Source: BTRG01 sp036986275 (lineage in GTDB: Bacteria > Pseudomonadota > Gammaproteobacteria > Acidiferrobacterales > SZUA-150). Taken from it: 9,551 nucleotides of DNA. Every line of letters starts with the position of its first letter. The stretch's first letter is position 1. Of the stretch, positions 1-5,217 are shown piece by piece. The stretch spans positions 1 through 9,551 of the forward strand of contig BTRG01000074.1 of the NCBI GenBank assembly GCA_036986275.1. Reading direction: 5' to 3'. The position numbers were made by a program, and so were the translations under genes. The notes below the pieces were generated by a model. It was not told where the DNA came from. It ran no database searches and saw only the letters and a program-made list of their open reading frames with translations.

Positions 1-185
1 TCCAGATTAGCCGTCACTGCCGTCGATTTATTAAATTCCATGGTCTTGTTCTGGTCGGTGAACAAAACCGTATAATCAGCGGTTTTTGTATCGACCGTAC
101 CCGATAAAGACTCAAGGTTCTGATCATGGTTAGCCGCAGACAGCGCGGCTGCTTTACCAGTCCTTGAAATTAAATCTGTAGCCAT
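1..185 (-). CDS. Partial phage structural protein (N-terminal 61 residues), possibly tail or fibre related
   Basis: An open frame starts with ATG at 185-183 and runs off the left edge, so only the first 61 residues are visible. The start is supported by AGGAG at 196-200 on the minus strand, ten bases upstream, and by TAATG overlap with the stop of the 91-residue gene before it. The N-terminus (MATDLISRTGKAAALSAANH) resembles the short leader seen in phage virion proteins of the type 'KGxxLTHxExDxN'. It is followed by GTVDTKTADYTVLFTDQNKT, a beta-rich pattern of the kind found near the start of phage fibre and decoration domains (alternating TxxYTVL, D, K, xEFN). These resemblances are from memory, not from a search. 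Its place after the gp10-like gene, where P22 has its tail needle and fibre genes, fits a tail or fibre role. The exact role is unknown because the body of the protein is missing. Confidence 0.7.
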   Translation of the reverse strand, partial: MATDLISRTGKAAALSAANHDQNLESLSGTVDTKTADYTVLFTDQNKTMEFNKSTAVTANL

Positions 186-460
186 TACACGGCGACTCCT
201 GTATCGACTCGTAACCAGTTTGTTCCATCGGAATATGCCAGTATCTTTGCTGGGGTTCCAGTGGAGTCATGGACATATATTAATGCTGAAAAGGCGTTGT
301 CTGACGCGCTGGCCTGCCAATCCGCAGCCGTTGGCAAATTCGCTCTGGCGTATCCCTGAATGAGAAAAGGGCCGGACCCAACACGCTGAAATAACTCGGC
401 AAACCAACGCCTGGCGGGTTCAAACTCTTTATGTGTAAACGGCGATAACCTGACTTTCAT
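185..460 (-). CDS. Hypothetical small virion protein, 91 residues
   Basis: The frame starts with ATG at 460-458, overlapping the gp10-like stop as ATGA, with AGGGA a few bases upstream. Its TAA overlaps the next ATG as TAATG, so it is translationally coupled on both sides. The N-terminal third is mixed and basic-aromatic (PARRWFAELFQRVGSG). The C-terminal part is beta-like and ends in ILAYSDGTNWLRVDTG, a closing pattern frequent in small phage structural proteins ('vlaYSDGtnWrrvdtG'). There is no signal peptide or membrane segment. Position between the tail hub and a probable fibre gene suggests a minor head-tail or tail component (inference). It does not look like P22 gp26, which is a long coiled-coil needle. 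No function is assigned. Confidence 0.8.
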   Translation of the reverse strand: MKVRLSPFTHKEFEPARRWFAELFQRVGSGPFLIQGYARANLPTAADWQASASDNAFSALIYVHDSTGTPAKILAYSDGTNWLRVDTGVAV

Positions 461-1977
461 GCCGTTCCCTGTCTTTCTATCGTCTCCAGCCCTTCAATCC
501 GATACTGTTCTGAATCCGCATAAGTCAGGCGATAATTGCGCTGTCTGAACTTGCCACAGCGCCGCAACCGGTCATCGGAACCACCAACATCAACCGATCT
601 GGCAGCCTGCCATGTATCGTCTGATTCGTCCGACACTTCAATCGAAAGCGTTGTGCTTGTATCTGTCGGCGTACCAACCGGCCATATTTCGGATTGAAAC
701 TTTCGCTTTCGATTGCCAAAATCCTGCGGGCCGGTGACTAATTGCATGTTGATGTTTGCCCCACTGAATCCAGTTGATGAAAATACTCCGTCTTCAAATA
801 CGCCAGTTTCGAAAACCGTGGAAGCGCCTATCGTGTCCTGTGGCGAATTATCGTCTGCCGGCGTGATTAAATCACCGTTCGATAAAATACCCTCACCCAG
901 CCGGGTAGAAGTTGCTTTTGTCCAGTTCATGACCGGGAAATCATCTATTCCGGATTGCTCAAGACCCCATAAATACCACCGGTCAGAGGTCAATTCATAA
1001 ACCAGTGTGACCGTGGGGGCTATAGTGGTAGACAGAAAATACAGCGTCAGAACGTAGTAGGTACGTCCTCCCACCTGGAACCCTGACCCGTTTAATAGAA
1101 CAGAATCAATCGTGATTGCCGATCCCAGGAAGGTGTCAATATTGTTGGTTGATATTTTAGTGGGGATGAAATTTTGCAGGGAATATACCGAAACACCGCC
1201 AGAGGCCGTATTACCCACCCAGAAGGTTAAATCAGCCTCTTCCCAGAAAGAATGTAAATTAACCGCCCCAACGGAAAAGTCTATATCAGTTCTAGGGCTT
1301 AAACTAGACCCGGTAGGGTTGGCGTCATCATAGAAAAACTCCAGCGTCCTGTTCCCCAGCGCAACAACATGCTGGTGGTGCTCGCCAATATAAACCCCAC
1401 CATCGGGTTGTACCTCTGCGTTTCTAACTGATAGAGCATTCCAGGCGGTAGGATCTGATACGGATGATTCGTTGATGTTCCCCAATGTATCGCCGACAAA
1501 TAGTTTGGAATTAATGACTGCTCCGCCCTTGGCCAGGGTTTTTCCGGCATTGGGAGGAAAGTCCGCATCTGAAATAGCAGCGATAACCGTTGGGGACGAT
1601 GAATTTATGACCCAGCCTTCGTTGTTCTCAGGATCGAGGATAATAAGATAATTACCAAGCTCGAATATATATACTCGCTCCGTCCCGGCCGTAATCGACA
1701 TGGTTGAGCCTGAATAACTGGTTTGGTACACCGTTGCGTTGTTGACAAAATACTTTTTACCAACTTTGTTCCAGTAATATACCCCGCGTCCCTTAGCATC
1801 TGAGACGGCTGCGCTGGCGTCCTCGAAAACATTAATCCCAGGACGTTGCGTGGCATACCAATTACCGCTGTCTGGGTATTTGTCGTACACCGCGTTTTTG
1901 GCGTATGAAGACATCTTGATAATACCGCCACCGGAAAACTGCTTAATATGGAGGTCGGTAATTGCGGGAATACGCAT
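457..1977 (-). CDS. P22 gp10-like packaged-DNA stabilisation / tail hub protein
   Basis: This 506-residue protein resembles P22 gp10 (472 residues), the tail hub that plugs the portal channel below gp4 and holds packaged DNA in the head. Visible similarities are the N-terminal 'VNxxATQRPGI'-type segment around residues 40-50 (WYATQRPGINV), the segment AEVQPDGGVYIGE at 187-199 (P22: AESQPDGIIGIG), and LGNRTLEFFYD at 207-217 followed by NPTGSSLS (P22: FGSSTIEYFSLTG). FSVGAVN and SVYSLQNF follow in the same order as in P22. The rest is rich in beta strands and aromatic residues, as expected for a beta-propeller-like hub. ATG is at 1977-1975 and shares one base with the gp4-like stop (TGATG). The upstream ribosome site is weak, so coupling from the gp4-like gene is likely. 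It sits directly after the gp4-like gene, as in P22. Confidence in the family is good; fold details are inferred from the family. Confidence 0.85.
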   Translation of the reverse strand: MRIPAITDLHIKQFSGGGIIKMSSYAKNAVYDKYPDSGNWYATQRPGINVFEDASAAVSDAKGRGVYYWNKVGKKYFVNNATVYQTSYSGSTMSITAGTERVYIFELGNYLIILDPENNEGWVINSSSPTVIAAISDADFPPNAGKTLAKGGAVINSKLFVGDTLGNINESSVSDPTAWNALSVRNAEVQPDGGVYIGEHHQHVVALGNRTLEFFYDDANPTGSSLSPRTDIDFSVGAVNLHSFWEEADLTFWVGNTASGGVSVYSLQNFIPTKISTNNIDTFLGSAITIDSVLLNGSGFQVGGRTYYVLTLYFLSTTIAPTVTLVYELTSDRWYLWGLEQSGIDDFPVMNWTKATSTRLGEGILSNGDLITPADDNSPQDTIGASTVFETGVFEDGVFSSTGFSGANINMQLVTGPQDFGNRKRKFQSEIWPVGTPTDTSTTLSIEVSDESDDTWQAARSVDVGGSDDRLRRCGKFRQRNYRLTYADSEQYRIEGLETIERQGTA

Positions 1978-2693
1978 CAGAACCCGTCTGAGTGAATGTC
2001 GTAAATGGTACGGCGGCGCAGCGCAGAATCCATGGCCAAATTATTGACCCGGCGCGCCAGATTGGCGTTTCGAATTGATTTGAACGCATCATTAGCCAGC
2101 TTCATATTGAGCGGGTCCATCGGGGAACCGAGCTCACCGGCAATCTCCAGCGCCAGATTGAAGATGATCGCCCGATCATAGGCAGGCGGGAGAGTTGAGC
2201 TTGATGCCAGCGCAGAAAACTCGCTAAGTTGCTTCAATGACCACACATGCAGTGTGTAGGTTTGATCGGGATTGACATCCAGAGTTAATTTACCTAGAGG
2301 ATAAACGGGCTCATACCAGCCCCGGCCGGGACGGGAGGATTCGTTCTTGTTGGCGATGCGAGTGAATTCACGCAGCATCATGGTGATTTCAAAGCGATAG
2401 GACACATCTCCCCCGCTATCGGTTAGCCAGGCATCAGCCATCGATAAGGGGCGGTCAGTATTCACATCACCACCGGAACCCATCGTGTATTCAGTTTTTC
2501 CGGTAATCAGCGGGATTACATCCTCGACACGATACGGTACCGTGATATTTTGCTCTGACCAGCTTGTGAGCATGGCATTCATGGCTTCCAGACCATCGGC
2601 AGATTCGGCAGACGTTGGATCTTGGCCGGAACTGACCGCACCTGATTTCCGGTATGCCGCAGTGACTAACTGCTGTGCGGTCTTAGCTGCCAT
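1977..2693 (-). CDS. P22 gp4-like tail accessory factor / portal closure protein
   Basis: This 238-residue protein matches the P22 tail accessory factor (gp4) type, which binds under the portal ring as the first head-completion protein. The N-terminus is the typical helical start (KTAQQLVTAAYRKSGAV, then the DGLEAMNAMLTSW helix at residues 33-45). Near 64-70 is the GKTEYT segment seen in this family before 'iGsGGd..t.RP', here GSGGDVNTDRP at 72-82. The later signature is PPAYDRAIIFNLALEIAGELG at 169-189, a family helix. It is longer than P22 gp4 (166 residues), as in many environmental relatives. ATG at 2693 overlaps the end of the preceding 78-residue frame by 11 bases and has only a weak upstream ribosome site, so translation probably follows from that gene. 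Its neighbour on the downstream side is the gp10-like hub, as in P22. P22 gp4 is reported to have a muralytic activity; nothing here proves that. Confidence 0.85.
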   Translation of the reverse strand: MAAKTAQQLVTAAYRKSGAVSSGQDPTSAESADGLEAMNAMLTSWSEQNITVPYRVEDVIPLITGKTEYTMGSGGDVNTDRPLSMADAWLTDSGGDVSYRFEITMMLREFTRIANKNESSRPGRGWYEPVYPLGKLTLDVNPDQTYTLHVWSLKQLSEFSALASSSTLPPAYDRAIIFNLALEIAGELGSPMDPLNMKLANDAFKSIRNANLARRVNNLAMDSALRRRTIYDIHSDGF

Positions 2694-2919
2694 ATGATTT
2701 TGTCTCTGATATCTTCTTTCTCAGGCTCGCAACTGTAGCGTGTCCCGTCACCTTGATCCTCAGTAAACCAGCCTCGGTCTTCAGTGATTCAAGTTCATCT
2801 TCAGTAGATTGCCTGTTTGGATGATCCCGCCAACCAGAGCTCAGCAGGGCATCAAAATCATCTGAATCAATGACCTTTGCGTCTTCGGTATCATGGTATA
2901 TCCACATCTGGTGACTCAT
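2683..2919 (-). CDS. Small head-region protein, 78 residues, with possible HeH/LEM-like C-terminus
   Basis: The frame starts with ATG at 2919-2917 behind a very strong ribosome site, AGGAGGGG at 2924-2931 on the minus strand. The N-terminal half (MWIYHDTEDAKVIDSDDF, then LLSSGWRDHP at 25-34) is the pattern of small phage proteins encoded near coat genes, 'MW.Y...g.kivds.e...ll..GW.dsP'. The C-terminal part, residues 43-71, reads LESLKTEAGLLRIKVTGHAT and continues ASLRKKI. This resembles the helix-extended-helix (HeH/LEM-like) module 'a..lGIkvdgRW..e.L.akI', although the usual 'dgRW' is weak here (TGHA). It lies between the coat terminator and the gp4-like gene, so it is the first gene read by transcripts that pass the terminator. 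A minor capsid role is an inference from position. Family resemblance is from memory. Confidence 0.75.
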   Translation of the reverse strand: MSHQMWIYHDTEDAKVIDSDDFDALLSSGWRDHPNRQSTEDELESLKTEAGLLRIKVTGHATVASLRKKISETKSYGS

Positions 2920-2923
2920 TCGT

Positions 2924-2931
2924 CCCCTCCT
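2924..2931 (-). promoter_or_regulatory. Strong ribosome binding site of the 78-residue gene
   Basis: On the minus strand the bases read AGGAGGGG, with six bases between AGGAGG and the ATG at 2919. The site begins exactly where the U-tract of the coat terminator ends. Read-through transcripts therefore get a fresh, strong initiation site straight after the hairpin. Confidence 0.85.
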
Positions 2932-2959
2932 AAAAAGAAAACGGGGCCGAAGCCCCGTT
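2932..2959 (-). terminator. Intrinsic (rho-independent) terminator behind the coat gene
   Basis: On the minus strand the sequence is AACGGGGC, TTCG, GCCCCGTT: a perfect 8-base-pair stem (2952-2959 with 2940-2947) closed by a UUCG tetraloop. It is followed by TTCTTTTT (2939-2932), a U-rich tract interrupted once. The hairpin begins five bases after the coat stop codon at 2967-2965. Because the gp4-like and gp10-like genes lie downstream on the same strand, the terminator probably attenuates rather than ends the operon. It also gives the abundant coat message a stable 3' end (inference). Confidence 0.9.
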
Positions 2960-2964
2960 CAGTG

Positions 2965-4191
2965 TTAGCCCCATATCCTGCAAGCTTGAGGCTCTCGGTT
3001 AACGTCCGCTGCCATCACATATCCGTACAGGACATCGATCCTGGTCGGCATGGCATCACTCGATATTGTGTACTGGGTCAGCACGCGCATCGAAATGTCC
3101 TCAAACACGACTCGTGACTTGTTATGCACATCGTTGGGCATTAACAGGTCAGCAGAGGCGCATGTAAAGGCATTCTTGTGAAAGGCCAGGCTGTTCTGGT
3201 AAGTGGTGGAGGCAGTTCCGACAAACGTAACGGCTGCATTATCAAGCGGCAATGCGCTGATGTTTTGGTACACACCCGTTAAGTTGATAGCCGGCCTGAA
3301 ATTAACCGCTGCAATAGCATTGCTTGACCCGGTAGCGTCGGCAGTTACGACAAACTGCTTCAGGCTGCTGTACGCCTGCTTGGTTTCAGGGTGAACGTCA
3401 AAGACGCCGGCAACAGTAAATACGTCGCCCTTTTTGATGGTCGGCGCCGCATCGGTAAACGCATCCATGCCGATAGAGGTCTGTCCAGTAGCGATAGACG
3501 CATCGTTAATCACGACAGTCCCCGCGAATGCCCCGTTGGTATGGGTATTCAACAGCTCGGATTCCAGGAAGTCAAAACCGGAACCGCGCCCGATCATGCC
3601 CTCCAGGTACTGGCGACTGATTGAGGTCGAATCCTGAAACAGACCCTTAAGCCCGTTGGTCAGGGTTGCCGACACATCGGAATCGATCAGTACGCACCGG
3701 TCCCCGTCCTTTGGGGTGGCCTGCTGGTTCATTTTGGCGCGGCCCTGACCGAAGGGAAGCAGCGTCGTAGGAGCAGTGCCCGGCGTGCCCACACTCGGCG
3801 CTACGCTGGAATACATGCTAAGCAGGTCGTTATCGACAAACGCGGCCAGCTGGGACATAGCAGGAACAACGATACGCTCCGAAAAACGATCGATATCCAG
3901 CGCCATATCGGCTGTGGTGAATGTGGTATCGACGTGACGTTGCGAACTAACAGGCAGGGTAACGCTGTTTTCCTGCGGTTCTTCCGTGCTCAGAGCGGCG
4001 CCACTTTGCACCGTGTATTTGCGCGGCAGACGAATACGCAGGCTGGCGCCGATCTTGGCCCCTTCCTGGGCGAACGAATTGTCATACTGCTTGTTGATGG
4101 AACCGAGAAACTGCGCCTTGGAATGCAGTACGCGCTGCATTTCCTCGGTGATTTTGTCGGTTGTGAGGTTGGTACTCGTATTACTGGCCAT
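2965..4191 (-). CDS. Major capsid (coat) protein, P22 coat family
   Basis: This 408-residue protein forms the icosahedral shell around the scaffold. It looks like the P22 gp5 coat family (P22: 430 residues). It has a long helical N-terminal arm (TDKITEEMQRVLHSKAQFLG, 11-30) and an RIRLPRKYTVQSGAAL segment (52-67) at the E-loop position. The spine helix follows (IVVPAMSQLAAFVDNDLL, 107-124), then FDFLESELLNTHTNG at 206-220, where P22 has 'GFDDVLRSPKLPVLTKS'. An inserted beta-rich domain spans roughly 220-330 with MDAFTDAAPTIKKGDVFTVA, aligning with the I-domain start of P22 (TGMKRGDKISFAGV). After it comes LAFHKNAFTCASADL (335-349), a family hallmark, and a final VLYGYVMAADVNREPQACRI. ATG at 4191 is set by AAGGAG at 4199-4204 with a seven-base spacer. 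The scaffold gene precedes it and a terminator follows it. The leader and ribosome site indicate high expression. Confidence 0.92.
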   Translation of the reverse strand: MASNTSTNLTTDKITEEMQRVLHSKAQFLGSINKQYDNSFAQEGAKIGASLRIRLPRKYTVQSGAALSTEEPQENSVTLPVSSQRHVDTTFTTADMALDIDRFSERIVVPAMSQLAAFVDNDLLSMYSSVAPSVGTPGTAPTTLLPFGQGRAKMNQQATPKDGDRCVLIDSDVSATLTNGLKGLFQDSTSISRQYLEGMIGRGSGFDFLESELLNTHTNGAFAGTVVINDASIATGQTSIGMDAFTDAAPTIKKGDVFTVAGVFDVHPETKQAYSSLKQFVVTADATGSSNAIAAVNFRPAINLTGVYQNISALPLDNAAVTFVGTASTTYQNSLAFHKNAFTCASADLLMPNDVHNKSRVVFEDISMRVLTQYTISSDAMPTRIDVLYGYVMAADVNREPQACRIWG

Positions 4192-4198
4192 TTGAGGG

Positions 4199-4205
4199 CT
4201 CCTTC
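4199..4205 (-). promoter_or_regulatory. Strong ribosome binding site of the coat gene
   Basis: The minus strand reads GAAGGAG, seven bases before the coat ATG at 4191. Its first G (4205) is also the last base of the second leader hairpin, so the hairpin abuts the site without burying it. This placement decides the coat start. Confidence 0.85.
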
Positions 4206-4250
4206 TGTCATAACGACAGTAAATAAACGGTTAGTGCTGTCTCCCGACAG
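4205..4250 (-). promoter_or_regulatory. Two tandem CUGUC/GACAG hairpins in the coat mRNA leader
   Basis: The 70-base gap between scaffold and coat holds two short hairpins with identical five-base-pair stems. In transcription order the first is CTGTC, GGGA, GACAG (4250-4237), whose loop fits the GNRA tetraloop type. The second is CTGTC, GTTAT, GACAG (4219-4205). They are separated by 17 bases of AU-rich sequence, and the second touches the coat ribosome binding site. Neither is followed by a U-tract, so they are not terminators. Possible roles are keeping the ribosome site open, blocking nuclease decay from the 5' side, an RNA processing point, or a protein binding site. The stems are seen in the sequence; the role is inference. 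Confidence 0.6.
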
Positions 4251-4261
4251 TACGTTGTGTT

Positions 4262-5044
4262 TTACCTTCTGCGAATGCTCCGCTGCCGGTCAGCGACCTC
4301 CTTCTGGCGTTTTCGAATCCGTTGATCCGGGGATAACTTGGATTCGTCTACAGTCGGGTGATCGCCGCCTTCAAGCGGGGTTATCGGTTCGGGTGCTGAA
4401 CTGGTTGTGTCCAGCGAATCCGCAAGTTTTTCAATCTCAATCGTTTGATCACGAGGAGAAAGTTGGGAGATACGCATTGCATCAGTGGGATTAGCGTTTA
4501 AATAGGTGAAGACCTCTGCCCCTTCGTCGCCCATGTCCATAATCTCGACTAGAGAATGGTCAGTAAGCGGAAAATGAGCTTCAGAGACCACCTTTCCAAA
4601 CCCTGGTGTTGATTTCTCACTGTCAGCAATGAAGCCTTCAAAACGCTTGACCAGGCCGGGATCAGCGGCTTGATCAGATTCTTTTGGCTTGGGTGACACC
4701 GGCTTTGAACCAGCAGACCGCACATCGATGCGGTAGTCCATAACGGCGTCTTCGTACTCTTCAACACTTTCAAAGTCATCGCGCTGCGGTCGAACTATTT
4801 CCGGAGTGGCTAATGTGTCAACTTTCTGGCTCAGTTCATTAAGCTGGCCTTGCAGTTTCACATTGCCTTCTTCCAGCTCTGCGTTCTTCGCAGTGAGTTT
4901 TGAAATTCTCCGCTCGGCACGTCTGTCACGTTTCGAGGGAGTCGCGTCCTTTTCAACCGGCAAGGAGTCGTCAGCCGTTTTGCCAGGATCTGAAACCTGG
5001 TCTACTTTCTCAGGCTCGGCAGCCTGAACAGTTTCATCAGTCAT
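4262..5044 (-). CDS. Scaffold (procapsid assembly) protein
   Basis: This 260-residue, highly charged protein lies between portal and coat, where P22 has its scaffold gp8 (303 residues). Scaffold co-assembles with coat, helps portal incorporation and leaves before DNA packaging. In order: an acidic, Pro/Asp-rich disordered N-terminus (1-35), then a basic stretch (SKRDRRAERR, 37-46). A coiled coil follows at about 47-80 (ISKLTAKNAELEEG and onward to LSQKVDTLA). Next are EEYEDAVMDYRI (95-106), a linker, and a helical domain at about 130-212 with HSLVEIMDMGDEGAEVFTYL and LSPRDQTIEIEKLADSL. Another linker leads to a strongly basic C-terminal helix (LSPDQRIRKRQKEVADRQRS, 237-256, then IRRR). A basic C-terminal helix is the coat-binding element in P22 scaffold. 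There are no cysteines or membrane segments. ATG at 5044 follows the 55-residue gene by three bases, with AGGAT as a modest ribosome site. The overall primary sequence is poorly conserved in this family, so the call rests on composition and position. Confidence 0.85.
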   Translation of the reverse strand: MTDETVQAAEPEKVDQVSDPGKTADDSLPVEKDATPSKRDRRAERRISKLTAKNAELEEGNVKLQGQLNELSQKVDTLATPEIVRPQRDDFESVEEYEDAVMDYRIDVRSAGSKPVSPKPKESDQAADPGLVKRFEGFIADSEKSTPGFGKVVSEAHFPLTDHSLVEIMDMGDEGAEVFTYLNANPTDAMRISQLSPRDQTIEIEKLADSLDTTSSAPEPITPLEGGDHPTVDESKLSPDQRIRKRQKEVADRQRSIRRR

Positions 5045-5047
5045 AAT

Positions 5048-5215
5048 TTATCCTATAGAGTTAGTAACATACCATGTTGTTCCTGAATATCTGAACACAA
5101 TACCTGTGTCCGTCTCCAGAAACAGCGAAAAAGGCTCTACGTTCTGCGTAGGCTTAGTGTCCGTGGACAGTCCATAAAACCTTTTAACTTCGGTTCTGGT
5201 TGAGCTGATTGCCAT
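5048..5215 (-). CDS. Small hypothetical virion-type protein, 55 residues
   Basis: A short frame fills the gap between portal and scaffold. It runs from ATG at 5215-5213 to TAA at 5050-5048. AAGGAGGA at 5221-5228 lies six bases upstream, one of the best ribosome sites in the window, and is formed from the last codons of the portal gene. The protein begins MAISSTRTEVKRFYG and ends with the beta-hairpin-like ETDTGIVFRYSGTTWYV. The latter is the 'ETDTGkvyrYdGtaW' pattern common in small phage head and fibre proteins. The frame uses nearly the whole gap, with two bases before it and three after, which supports a real gene. There is no signal peptide or membrane segment. Role unknown; a minor head or decoration-type protein is a guess from the motif and position. 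Confidence 0.8.
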   Translation of the reverse strand: MAISSTRTEVKRFYGLSTDTKPTQNVEPFSLFLETDTGIVFRYSGTTWYVTNSIG

Positions 5216-5217
5216 GC

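Noticed and set aside
4205..4250. CTGT...ACAG dyads before the coat gene as LexA (SOS) boxes
   Set aside because: The spacings between CTGT and ACAG are seven and six bases, not the eight of the enterobacterial LexA box, and no promoter is seen there. RNA hairpins explain them better.
3934..4494. Plus-strand open frame of 186 codons opposite the coat and scaffold genes
   Set aside because: It lies antisense across two well-supported genes and their leader, has no recognisable domain and no good ribosome site. Its length is explained by the codon structure of the genes beneath it.
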